Assembly (NCBI GenBank): GCA_021299875.1
Contig: JAJTEW010000002.1
Coordinates: forward strand, 248,001-312,000
Origin: Comamonadaceae bacterium
GTDB lineage: Bacteria > Pseudomonadota > Gammaproteobacteria > Burkholderiales > Burkholderiaceae_C
DNA: 64,000 nt
Direction of reading: 5' to 3'
Shown here: piece after piece, positions 1-7,692 of the stretch
How positions within the stretch are numbered: position 1 is the stretch's first letter
Layout: each line of letters begins with the position of its first letter
Program-made: the position numbers and the translations under genes
The notes under the pieces: model-generated
Databases searched by the model: none
What the model was told of the DNA's origin: nothing
What the model saw: only the letters and a program-made list of their open reading frames with translations

Positions 1-342
1 CGTCTGGCCGGGCTGGCCACCAGTGTGGCGTGTTTTTTCTGCATCGTGCAGTTTGCGCTCTTGCGACCCATCACTGCCGCGCAGGTGCCCGAGCCGGTTT
101 TTTGGCTGTCGCTGCTCAACGCCACCGCTTGCACCGTGCTGCCGGTGCTCTTGGTCATGATGGCCATCGAGCGCATTGGTCCGGGGCTTACGGCGCAAAC
201 CGGCATGATTGGCCCCATGTCCACTTTGCTGATGGGCGTGTGGATTTTGGACGAGCCGTTCAACATGTGGATCATCGCCGGGACCGTGTTGGTCTTGAGC
301 GGTGTGTTTTGGGTCACGCGGCCGGTGGACCGCACCACGTAA
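1..342 (+). CDS. EamA/DMT-family transporter, C-terminal part
   Basis: The reading frame is open from the first base, so the gene begins upstream of the window. The visible 113 residues hold about three hydrophobic segments, a glycine-rich turn and the closing EamA pattern (small residues, then a WILDEPFN-like loop before the last helix). Members export or import metabolites such as amino acids across the inner membrane; the substrate cannot be told. It ends 42 bases before the SDR gene on the same strand and may share its transcript. A second EamA protein lies at 3143-4042 on the other strand. The family is fairly sure from hydrophobicity and the C-terminal pattern; the function stays generic. 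Confidence 0.75.
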   Translation, partial: RLAGLATSVACFFCIVQFALLRPITAAQVPEPVFWLSLLNATACTVLPVLLVMMAIERIGPGLTAQTGMIGPMSTLLMGVWILDEPFNMWIIAGTVLVLSGVFWVTRPVDRTT

Positions 343-384
343 CGCGGCCATTGGGCCGCACAACTTCAACTTCAGGAGATTGAC

Positions 385-1185
385 ATGGACTTGGGCATTG
401 CAGGCAAATGGGCTTTGGTGGGTGGCGCAAGCAAAGGCTTGGGCTGGGGATGCGCACGGGCTTTGGCGCTGGAGGGCGTCAACGTGGTCATGGTGGCACG
501 CGGTGCCGAGGTGTTGAACAAAGCCGTGGACGACTTGCGTGTCGAGACCGGCGGCAAAGTCCAGCTGATCGCTGTCGCGGTGGACATCACCACCGAGGCC
601 GGGCGGGAAGCCATCTGGCACGTAGCTGGTGGCCCCGGCAAAGACTACGACATCGTGGTCACCAACGCCGGTGGCCCGCCCCCTGGCGACTTCCGCGACT
701 GGAACCGCGAGGCTTGGATCAAAGCGATTGATGCCAACATGCTCACCCCGATCGATCTGATCAAAGCCACGGTGGATGGCATGGCGGCGCGTGGTTTTGG
801 CCGCATCGTCAACATCACCTCCAGCTCGGTCAAGTCGCCCATTGACGTGCTGGGCTTGTCCAACGGTGCCCGCAGTGGCCTCACGGGCTTTGTGGCGGGT
901 ACATCGCGCAGCAAAATCGCAGGCCAGGGCGTGACCATCAACAACTTGCTGCCCGGCAAATTCGACACCGACCGCATCCGTTCCACCTTGCCTGCCATGG
1001 CGCAAAAAGCGGGCAAAACGGTGGAAGAGTTGCGCGTGATCCAGCAAGCTCAAATTCCTGCAGGCCGTTACGGCAACCCGCAAGAGTTTGGTGCCATTTG
1101 CGCCTTCTTGTGCAGCCAGCATGCGGCCTACATGACGGGACAGAACGTGTTGGCCGATGGTGGGGCTTATCCGGGGACGTATTAA
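385..1185 (+). CDS. Short-chain dehydrogenase/reductase (SDR), atypical active site
   Basis: A 266-residue Rossmann protein. The N-terminal nucleotide-binding motif GGASKGLGWG (about residues 13-22) and the NAGG segment near residue 93 identify the classical SDR fold. An AGGAGA ribosome site lies 8 bases ahead of the ATG. The catalytic region keeps the serine stretch (ITSSSVKSP, near 145), but where YxxxK is expected it reads LSNGARSG, so the usual Tyr-Lys pair is missing. A divergent group of SDRs with such an LSN-x-xR motif is recalled as common in proteobacteria and is often annotated as 3-oxoacyl-ACP reductase. The true reaction is unknown. The gene may be co-transcribed with the upstream transporter. 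Confidence 0.85.
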   Translation: MDLGIAGKWALVGGASKGLGWGCARALALEGVNVVMVARGAEVLNKAVDDLRVETGGKVQLIAVAVDITTEAGREAIWHVAGGPGKDYDIVVTNAGGPPPGDFRDWNREAWIKAIDANMLTPIDLIKATVDGMAARGFGRIVNITSSSVKSPIDVLGLSNGARSGLTGFVAGTSRSKIAGQGVTINNLLPGKFDTDRIRSTLPAMAQKAGKTVEELRVIQQAQIPAGRYGNPQEFGAICAFLCSQHAAYMTGQNVLADGGAYPGTY

Positions 1186-1260
1186 AAACCGGGGCACTCT
1201 ACCGAAGGGCGTGCACCACGTGCTGGATGGTCAGTGGGGGGAGCGTTGCTGCTCTGGCCC

Positions 1261-2112
1261 TCACTCCAGCAAATCCGCCTCGGTGCGCACCAGGTCGTTC
1301 CAGATGGTCTGGAAGTGCAGCCAACCGATGTATTCGCTGCCGACGTGTTCGCGGCTGTAGCGGGCGCGGTCTGGGGGCACCAGGCGCGGGGTTTGGCCTG
1401 TGGCCATCACGGCCAGTTGTTGCTTGCAGCAGCGCTCGAGCGCGATGAACCAAAAGGCTGCGGCCTCGATGCTGTGGCGGCTGGCGGTGAACAGGCCATG
1501 GTTTTGGTGGATGGCGGCTTTGACGCCCTTGAACCAATCGGCCACTTTCAGGCCTGCTTGGACTTCGACCGCCACTTGACCGGCTTCGTCGCCAATGACC
1601 ACATGGTCTTCAAAGAAAGCCGCCGCGTCTTGCGAGATGGGCAGCAGCGGCTGACCGAGCGAAGCGAAAGCCGTGCCGTACACCGTGTGGGCGTGGCACA
1701 TGGCCAAGATGTCGGGGTGCGCCTCGTGCACGGCGGCATGCAGCACAAACCCCGCGCGGTTGACCGCGTAGTCGCCCTCGATCACCTGGCCTTGGTGGTC
1801 CACCAAGATCAGGTTGGACACCTTGACCTGCGCAAAGTGCACCGCCATCGGGTTGGTCCAGTACAGGTGGGGGCGCTCGGGGTCGCGGATCGTCAGGTGC
1901 CCGGCAAAGCCGTAGTCCAGCCCGGCGCGGGCAAAGGCCCGGCAAGCCCCGGCCAGGCGCTCTTTGAGGTACTGGCGGTGTTGGGCATGGTTGTCAAAAG
2001 TGGGGATGCCCGGGAAAAGCAAACCCGCTTGATCGGGTTGGTAAATCGACACCTTGGGCTCGGTCAGGGGGTCAAAGCGGTGTTCTGAAGGCAAAAAATG
2101 GTTGTTGGTCAT
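1261..2112 (-). CDS. Class II aldolase/adducin family protein
   Basis: A 283-residue protein with the class II aldolase pattern. A central CHAHT segment (about residue 137) supplies two metal-binding histidines, and an HQNHGL segment follows near residue 190. Family members are zinc-dependent aldolases, epimerases or decarboxylases acting on sugar phosphates or hydroxy acids; the substrate cannot be told here. The residues after EALER-like helix 8 match the family's C-terminal part. It is transcribed divergently from the LysR-type regulator at 2252, the usual layout for a regulator and its target, so control by that protein is a reasonable inference. The start ATG at 2112 lacks a strong ribosome site. 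Confidence 0.82.
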   Translation of the reverse strand: MTNNHFLPSEHRFDPLTEPKVSIYQPDQAGLLFPGIPTFDNHAQHRQYLKERLAGACRAFARAGLDYGFAGHLTIRDPERPHLYWTNPMAVHFAQVKVSNLILVDHQGQVIEGDYAVNRAGFVLHAAVHEAHPDILAMCHAHTVYGTAFASLGQPLLPISQDAAAFFEDHVVIGDEAGQVAVEVQAGLKVADWFKGVKAAIHQNHGLFTASRHSIEAAAFWFIALERCCKQQLAVMATGQTPRLVPPDRARYSREHVGSEYIGWLHFQTIWNDLVRTEADLLE

Positions 2113-2193
2113 GGGGGGTCCAAAAAAGCCAAAGTGTTCGAAAAAGCGGGTGTTCGCCCGATATTTGCCCCATATTCGCGCAATGGGGGGAGC

Positions 2194-2227
2194 TTGACAA
2201 ACGGTGAATGCTCATGAAAACATGAGC
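2194..2227 (+). promoter_or_regulatory. Putative promoter/operator of the LysR-type gene
   Basis: A consensus TTGACA hexamer (2194-2199) is followed by a perfect inverted repeat GCTCATG-AAAA-CATGAGC (2210-2227), which ends 24 bases before the chosen start at 2252. The palindrome covers the expected -10 region, so it could be an autoregulatory operator. A second AT-rich dyad (ATATTTGCCCCATAT) lies at about 2161-2175 between the divergent genes. No functional evidence is available beyond position and symmetry. Confidence 0.4.
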
Positions 2228-2251
2228 TCAACTCATCTGAAAATCAATTGC

Positions 2252-3154
2252 ATGAGAAATCTTCCACCTTTGGCCCGTTTGCGCACCTTCGAGGCGGCCG
2301 CCCGGCTGCAGAGTTTTGCCTTGGCCGCTCAAGAGCTGCACCTGACGCCTTCGGCCATCAGCCACCAGATTCGCGACTTGGAAATGTACTTTGGGCGGGC
2401 CCTCTTTGAGCGCCGCCATCGTCAGGTGCAGACCACACGGGAGGGGCAGCGCTTGTTTGAGAGCCTGGACCGTTTGTTTGGCGCGCTCGAAGCGAGCTGC
2501 GCCGAGGTGCAGTTGCCCACGCAGGACCAGGTGCTGGCGGTGCACTGTGCGCCCAGTCTGGCGCTCAAGTGGCTGGGCCCGCGCTTACCCAGCTTCATGG
2601 CCTTGCACCCCACGGTCAACATCCGCCTGACCACGGGGGCAGAGCCGCTGGATTTGGGGGCGCAGCGCGAGGTCGATGTCACGATCTCCTATGGCCCGCC
2701 ACGCCACAGCGCCGGGCTGGATGTTTTCGCTTTGGGCGACGAGCACATCGCGCCTCTGGTGGCCCCGCACCTGCTGCAACACGATGAGCCGCCCGATCAG
2801 TTGCTGGCCCGTTGGCCTTTGATTGACTCGCAGCTCAGCCCCGTGGGCTGGCCACAGTGGTTTGCCTATCATGACCTGATGATGCCAGTGCGTCCCCGGC
2901 CGTCTTTTGACCGTGCGGCCATGGCGATTGCGGCGGCGGTCGATGGCTTGGGGGTGGCGCTGGAGAGCACGCGCCTGGCCGCCCGCGAGATCGAGCGTGG
3001 CGAGCTGGTGGTGTTGGGTGCAGAGCGCTGGCCCGCCTTGGTGCGCCCGGTGCATTTCATGAGCGTGCGCCTTAACGAGCGCTCACGCAGTGCGACAGCG
3101 GCCTTTGTGCAGTGGGTGCAGGCGCAGGCGGGGCTGGTCGACTCAGCGCCGTGA
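2252..3154 (+). CDS. LysR-type transcriptional regulator (GcvA-like)
   Basis: The 300-residue protein starts at MRNLPPLARLRTFEAAARL. Upstream in-frame starts at 2204 and 2222 would add residues not typical of the family. The N-terminal winged helix-turn-helix (AARLQSFALAAQELHLTPSAISHQIRDLE, about residues 13-42) is canonical for GcvA/AmpR-like LTTRs, which activate or repress neighbouring divergent genes with a small-molecule co-inducer bound in the C-terminal domain. The aldolase gene is divergent and is the likely target. The 3' end overlaps the convergent EamA gene by 12 bases. Confidence 0.88.
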   Translation: MRNLPPLARLRTFEAAARLQSFALAAQELHLTPSAISHQIRDLEMYFGRALFERRHRQVQTTREGQRLFESLDRLFGALEASCAEVQLPTQDQVLAVHCAPSLALKWLGPRLPSFMALHPTVNIRLTTGAEPLDLGAQREVDVTISYGPPRHSAGLDVFALGDEHIAPLVAPHLLQHDEPPDQLLARWPLIDSQLSPVGWPQWFAYHDLMMPVRPRPSFDRAAMAIAAAVDGLGVALESTRLAAREIERGELVVLGAERWPALVRPVHFMSVRLNERSRSATAAFVQWVQAQAGLVDSAP

Positions 3155-4042
3155 AGACACCCAAATCCCACCAATGATCAGCGCAAACGCCAGCGCATGA
3201 AACAGCTGCGGCAACTCGCCCAAAAAGGCGGCTGAGAAGATGGCTGCAAAGAGTGGCGTGAGGTTGGCAAAAAAGCCAGCGACTGCCGGGCCGGCCTGCT
3301 GGACGCCCAGACCCCAGCAGCGGTAGGCCAGCACGGCCGGGCCCACGGCCACAAAGGCCAGCGCCGCGATCAGTGGCCAGCCCCAGGTGATGTGCGCATC
3401 GGTCAGGCCCCATTCCATGCCCGCAAACAGCCCCGACCAGGCCAGCCCGAACACCACTTGCGCCAGCAAAAACGCCGCCCAGTCCTTGCGGATGGCTTCA
3501 GGTTCGTCTTTGCGCGTCAGCATCCAGCTGTACCAAGACCAGCAGGCCGTGGCCAACAAGATGAACAGGTCACCCACCACCAAACGCACGGCCATGAGCT
3601 GTGTCCAGTCGCCCCGCGAGAGCACCACCAGCACGCCCACGATCGACAAAATCGCTCCATAGACTTGGGCCCGCCGCACCGGCGCCTGAAAAAACAGCGC
3701 GCCAATGCCCAGCATCCACACCGGACCACTGGCCGCCACCAGGGTCACATTCAGCGGGGTCGAGGTTTGCAGCGCCAGGTATTGCAACGCGTTGTAGCAA
3801 CCCACGCCCAGCAAACTGAGCAAGGCAAAACGCCGCCAGTGGGCCCACAGGCCGCTGCTGCGCCGCAGCACCCAGGCCGCCAAGGGCAGCAAAATCACGA
3901 AGGCCACGGCCCAGCGCAAAAAGTTGAGGGTGATCGGGGGCACCAAGTCGGTGACCAAGCGGCCTACCACGGCATTACCCGCCCACAGCAAAGGGGGCAC
4001 CGTCAGCAGCAAGGCAGTGATCGGAGAGAGTTTTTGAGACAT
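3143..4042 (-). CDS. EamA/DMT-family transporter
   Basis: A 299-residue integral membrane protein with ten predicted hydrophobic helices arranged as two EamA repeats. The first repeat shows the typical PPLLWAGNAVVGRL and LNFLRW segments, and the second shows GLGVQQAGPAVAGFFANLTPLFAAIFSAAFLGE. The start at MSQKLSPITAL (4042) is preferred; the longer frame to 4123 adds a polar stretch not expected before helix 1. This is an inner-membrane drug/metabolite transporter of unknown substrate. It converges with the LysR gene (12-base overlap) and is divergent from the quinone oxidoreductase gene. Confidence 0.85.
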   Translation of the reverse strand: MSQKLSPITALLLTVPPLLWAGNAVVGRLVTDLVPPITLNFLRWAVAFVILLPLAAWVLRRSSGLWAHWRRFALLSLLGVGCYNALQYLALQTSTPLNVTLVAASGPVWMLGIGALFFQAPVRRAQVYGAILSIVGVLVVLSRGDWTQLMAVRLVVGDLFILLATACWSWYSWMLTRKDEPEAIRKDWAAFLLAQVVFGLAWSGLFAGMEWGLTDAHITWGWPLIAALAFVAVGPAVLAYRCWGLGVQQAGPAVAGFFANLTPLFAAIFSAAFLGELPQLFHALAFALIIGGIWVSSRR

Positions 4043-4165
4043 GCGGCACTTTAGCGATATTCGGGTTTTCCCGCTGTCGCCCAGCTGTCCCCACCCCGGA
4101 CTCCGGCATGAGATTCGTGGCAAAGTCTGGCTTCATTTGATTTGACCATTCACAGGAGAAATGCC

Positions 4166-5149
4166 ATGAGCCTTGCAGTCCAGATCGACCAAAACGGTGG
4201 TCCCGAAGTCATGAAGTTGGTCGATGTCACGGTGGGTGAGCCCGGCCCCGGTGAGATCCGCATCCGCCACAAGGCCATTGGCCTGAATTTCATCGACGTG
4301 TACCAGCGCGGTGGTTTGTACCCACTGCCCATGCCTCTGAAGCTGGGCATGGAAGGCTCGGGCGTGGTCGAGGCCGTGGGCGAAGGCGTCACGCACCTGA
4401 AGGTGGGCGACCGCGCAGCCTATGCCAGCCAGCCGCCCGGCAGCTACTGCGAAGTGCGGGTGATGCCTGCCAAGTGCGTGTGCAAGCTGCCCGATGCGAT
4501 TTCGTTCGAGACTGGCGCAGCCATGATGCTCAAGGGCCTGACCGCGCAATACCTGCTCAAGCGCACTTTGCCCCAAGGTGGCTTGAAGGCCGGTGACTTT
4601 GTGTTGTTCCATGCTGCCGCTGGTGGCGTGGGCCTGATCGCTTGCCAGTGGGCCAAGGCCCTGGGCTTGCGCCTGATTGGCACTGCAGGCAGCGATGCCA
4701 AGTGCGCCTTGGCGCTGGCCAATGGCGCGGAGTTTTGTATCAACTACGCCACCGATGATTTCCAGGCCAAGGTCAAAGAGATCACCGGTGGCAAGGGCGT
4801 CAAAGTGGTCTACGACTCGGTGGGCAAAGACACTTGGGACAAGTCGCTCGACTGCCTGGCCCCCTTCGGTCTGATGGCCAGTTTTGGCAATGCCTCAGGC
4901 CCTGTGGCCCCGTTTGCGCCTGGCATCCTTGGACCCAAGGGGTCGATTTACGTGACGCGCCAGACGCTGTTCAGCCACATCACCACCCGCGAAAACACCC
5001 AAGAGATGGCCGATGATTTGTTCGAAGCAGTGACCAGTGGCAAGGTGAAGATCCACATCGAGCAGACCTTCCCCTTGGCAAAAATTCAGGACGCGCACAT
5101 CGCCCTGGAAGCCCGCAAGACCACGGGTTGCACCATCATCACTTTGTGA
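4166..5149 (+). CDS. qor: NAD(P)H:quinone oxidoreductase (zeta-crystallin type)
   Basis: A 327-residue zinc-free medium-chain dehydrogenase. It shows the quinone-reductase signature near residues 50-75 (KLGMEGSGVVEAVGEGV) and the nucleotide-binding AAAGGVGLIACQWAKALG motif near 150. It likely reduces quinones or enones with NADPH in the cytoplasm. The ATG at 4166 has an AGGAG site 7 bases upstream; a TTG at 4142 would only add eight residues. The gene ends in a strong bidirectional terminator shared with the convergent aminotransferase gene. Confidence 0.88.
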   Translation: MSLAVQIDQNGGPEVMKLVDVTVGEPGPGEIRIRHKAIGLNFIDVYQRGGLYPLPMPLKLGMEGSGVVEAVGEGVTHLKVGDRAAYASQPPGSYCEVRVMPAKCVCKLPDAISFETGAAMMLKGLTAQYLLKRTLPQGGLKAGDFVLFHAAAGGVGLIACQWAKALGLRLIGTAGSDAKCALALANGAEFCINYATDDFQAKVKEITGGKGVKVVYDSVGKDTWDKSLDCLAPFGLMASFGNASGPVAPFAPGILGPKGSIYVTRQTLFSHITTRENTQEMADDLFEAVTSGKVKIHIEQTFPLAKIQDAHIALEARKTTGCTIITL

Positions 5150-5196
5150 GGTGTGGGCATCGGTGCATCCGCACCGAATGCTGGGTTCCTTGAATG

Positions 5197-5233
5197 AAAA
5201 AACCGCTGACTTTTGAAGGTCAGCGGTTTTTTT
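5197..5233. terminator. Bidirectional Rho-independent terminator
   Basis: A stem of ACCGCTGAC pairs with GTCAGCGGT around a short TTTTGAAG loop, flanked by an A run on the left and a run of eight T on the right. It serves both the quinone oxidoreductase gene (plus) and the aminotransferase gene (minus). Confidence 0.9.
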
Positions 5234-5248
5234 TGAGCGCATGAAGTG

Positions 5249-6397
5249 TCAAGCGGCCAGCTTGGCCTTGGGCGCAATCGTTTCAAGCGCGCCGCGCAAC
5301 ATCTGCAAGGTGCGCGGAACATCGTGCCATTTGTCCAAACCAAACAAACCCATGCGGAAGGTGCGGAAGTCGGCCGGTTCGTCGCACTGCAGCGGCACAC
5401 CTGCGGCGGTTTGCAGGCCCAACGCCAGGAATTTCTTGCTGCTCTGGATGTCTGGGTCGGTGGTGTAGCTCACCACCACGCCGGGGGCTTCAAAGCCGGG
5501 CGCGGCCACACTGGGGAAACCGTGCTCCAAGAGCAATGAGCGCACTTGGCGGCCCAGTGCCATTTGTTCTTCGCGCACTTTGGCAAAGCCATAGGCTTCG
5601 GTCTCCAGCATGGTCTCTTGCAGGCGCTGCAGCGCGTCAGTGGGCAGGGTGGTGTGGTACATGTGAGCCCCACTCTCGTAGGTTTCCATCACTTGCAGCC
5701 ACTTTTTCAGGTCCATCGCAAAAGTGGTGCTGGTGGTGCTGTCCATCGCTTGGCGGGCGCGTTCGCTCAGCATGACCATGGCGCAGCAAGGCGAGCTGCT
5801 CCAGCCTTTTTGCGGGGCGCTGATCAACACGTCCACGCCCGTGGCTTTCATGTCGACCCACATGGCGCCGGAGGCGATGCAGTCCAACACCAGCAAGCCG
5901 CCCACCGCGTGCACGGCGTCGGCTAAGGCTTTCAGGTAGTCGTCGGGCAAGATCATGCCGGCCGATGTTTCGACATGCGGGGCAAACACCAAAGCGGGTT
6001 TTTCGGCGGCAATGGCGGCGGTCACTTCAGCGATCGGGGCTGGCGCCCAAGCGGCTTGGGCGTGGTCTGTGACGCGGCGGGCCTTGAGCACGCTGTGGCT
6101 TTTGGGGATGCGACCCATGTCAAAAATTTGTGTCCAGCGAAAGCTGAACCAGCCATTGCGAACCACCATGACGTGTTGGTCGGTGGCAAATTGGCGAGCG
6201 ACAGACTCCATGCCAAAGGTGCCGCTGCCGGGCACCAGTGCGACCGAATGGGCGCCGTACACGGTTTTCAGCATGCGCGAGATGTCGGTCATGACGCCAC
6301 CAAAGCGCTTGGACATGTGGTTCAGGGCGCGGTCGGTGTAGACCACCGAAAACTCCAGCAAACCATCGGGGTCGATGTGGGGCAGTAATCCGGGCAT
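5249..6397 (-). CDS. Class V aminotransferase (alanine-glyoxylate / serine-pyruvate type)
   Basis: A 382-residue PLP enzyme of fold type I. Visible landmarks are the substrate-facing PGSGTFGMES segment (residues 56-65), LVLDCIASGAM with the cofactor-binding aspartate (about 169-179), and the Schiff-base lysine K197 in SAPQKGW. A GGAGA ribosome site lies ahead of the ATG at 6397. Relatives transfer amino groups between alanine or serine and glyoxylate/pyruvate; exact specificity cannot be fixed from sequence alone. It stands alone, convergent with the quinone oxidoreductase gene. The 212 bases upstream (6398-6609) show no gene. Confidence 0.87.
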   Translation of the reverse strand: MPGLLPHIDPDGLLEFSVVYTDRALNHMSKRFGGVMTDISRMLKTVYGAHSVALVPGSGTFGMESVARQFATDQHVMVVRNGWFSFRWTQIFDMGRIPKSHSVLKARRVTDHAQAAWAPAPIAEVTAAIAAEKPALVFAPHVETSAGMILPDDYLKALADAVHAVGGLLVLDCIASGAMWVDMKATGVDVLISAPQKGWSSSPCCAMVMLSERARQAMDSTTSTTFAMDLKKWLQVMETYESGAHMYHTTLPTDALQRLQETMLETEAYGFAKVREEQMALGRQVRSLLLEHGFPSVAAPGFEAPGVVVSYTTDPDIQSSKKFLALGLQTAAGVPLQCDEPADFRTFRMGLFGLDKWHDVPRTLQMLRGALETIAPKAKLAA

Positions 6398-6609
6398 GGG
6401 CGTCTCCGTTTATCAAACCATAAAAACGTCAAGCTTACCGCACCTGTGTCCAAGTGTCTGGGTGTTGCCAAGCGCCATCCCTGTGATGGACCGACTCGTA
6501 ATGTCGGGGTCTTTGAGCCTGCGGAGGTGGGGGCTCGCAGGGTCAAAGCGCAAAATTCAAGCTGTCATGGACACCCATCAGGGCTGATTCAGCCGAACAC
6601 CTGTTGGGC

Positions 6610-7128
6610 TCATTGAACCGGGATTTTCAGCATTTCGAGGTGCTGGCTGACGTTTAAAAAATCTGTGACGCCCGACGGCAGTTGTTTGAGCTGCTTGACT
6701 TCTGGGGAGAGTATCCAAAATGAGGGAAAAATCAAAGTCTTGGAGGTGTCGCCCACCAGGGTTTTGAATTGTTGAAACGTCAGGCGTTTGTCGCCGATCT
6801 TCAAATACATGCTGGGGCCACGCAGCCAGGTTCGGATGTCCACGACCACAAATTCTGAGAAGGCGTCTTTGAGCTCAGAGCGATGGGTGGCCAGAAATCT
6901 CTTGTATTGAAGGCAGGGTGGGCAATCCGTCGCGCCGAGGTAGATGAACAGGGGCTTGCCGGTTTTTCTGGAGGACTCAATGGCCGGCATGAGATCAAAC
7001 ACCCTTTCGCGCAGCGAGAAAGGGGCCTCCACCACCACAGGCCCGTAATCGTCGGGAATGGCCGCCTGGGAGGAAAGAACAAAAAATCCAATCAGTACAG
7101 ACAGAAGGTGTCGCATGGTGGCTTGCAT
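6610..7128 (-). CDS. Exported thioredoxin-fold protein (CPPC)
   Basis: About 172 residues. The start was taken at MQATMRHLL; a second ATG lies four codons later, and a TTG at 7149 overlaps the lspA stop. A hydrophobic signal peptide (LLSVLIGFFVLSSQA) precedes a mature domain with the dithiol motif CPPC in GATDCPPCLQYKRF (near residue 70) and the cis-proline region PSFWIL. CPPC is unusual among thioredoxins (CGPC) and DsbA (CPHC), so its redox potential could differ. It is the last gene of the ribF-ileS-lspA run and lies 18 bases beyond lspA. Function is inferred only at fold level: periplasmic thiol redox or folding. Confidence 0.7.
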   Translation of the reverse strand: MQATMRHLLSVLIGFFVLSSQAAIPDDYGPVVVEAPFSLRERVFDLMPAIESSRKTGKPLFIYLGATDCPPCLQYKRFLATHRSELKDAFSEFVVVDIRTWLRGPSMYLKIGDKRLTFQQFKTLVGDTSKTLIFPSFWILSPEVKQLKQLPSGVTDFLNVSQHLEMLKIPVQ

Positions 7129-7145
7129 ATTCAAAACCGATTGAT

Positions 7146-7661
7146 TCAACGCCCGCGCCGCACCCGCAGAATTTCATCAAGTATCAGCAGTGCTGCGCCC
7201 ACGCTGATGCCCGCATCGGCCACGTTGAAGGCAGGGAAATGCCAGGCACCCCAGTAAAAGTCCAGAAAGTCAACCACATAGCCGTGCAGCAGTCGGTCAA
7301 CCACGTTACCAATCGCTCCGCCCAAAATCAGCGAGATGGCCAGACTGAAAAGTTTTTGGCCTGCGTGCGAGCGCAGCATCCAGACCATGAAGATGGCCGC
7401 TGCCACGCCGATGCCCGTGAAAAACCAGCGCTGCCAGCCACCCGCGCCCGCCAGGAAAGAGAACGCCGCACCGTGGTTGTGCACCCGCACCAGGTTAAAA
7501 AACGAGGTGATTGGGGTGCTGTCGCCCAGCTGGAAAGCGCCCAGCACCAACACCTTGGTGAATTGGTCGAGCACCAGCACCAAGAGGGCAATGCCCAGCC
7601 AGAGCACCATGCCTTGGCTTTGGCTGGCGTAGCTTTTACCGATTTTTTTGCTGCTGGCCAT
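7146..7661 (-). CDS. lspA: Lipoprotein signal peptidase (signal peptidase II)
   Basis: A 171-residue membrane aspartic protease that cleaves the signal peptide of diacylated prolipoproteins. Four hydrophobic helices are visible. The conserved blocks are DQFTK near the first helix, [18 protein letters not shown] and [11 protein letters not shown]; the last two carry the catalytic aspartate pair. The start at [11 protein letters not shown] (7661) gives the normal family length; the frame to 7724 overlaps ileS and adds an atypical leader. It follows ileS by 31 bases, the usual arrangement in proteobacteria. Confidence 0.96.
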   Translation of the reverse strand: MASSKKIGKSYASQSQGMVLWLGIALLVLVLDQFTKVLVLGAFQLGDSTPITSFFNLVRVHNHGAAFSFLAGAGGWQRWFFTGIGVAAAIFMVWMLRSHAGQKLFSLAISLILGGAIGNVVDRLLHGYVVDFLDFYWGAWHFPAFNVADAGISVGAALLILDEILRVRRGR

Positions 7662-7692
7662 GGGTTTGCCTTGTCTGGGTGGTGCGTGAATG

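Noticed and set aside
1651-1680. GAGCGAAGCGAAAG stretch in the aldolase gene as another repeat core
   Set aside because: No inverted flanks, and the encoded residues fit the normal protein.
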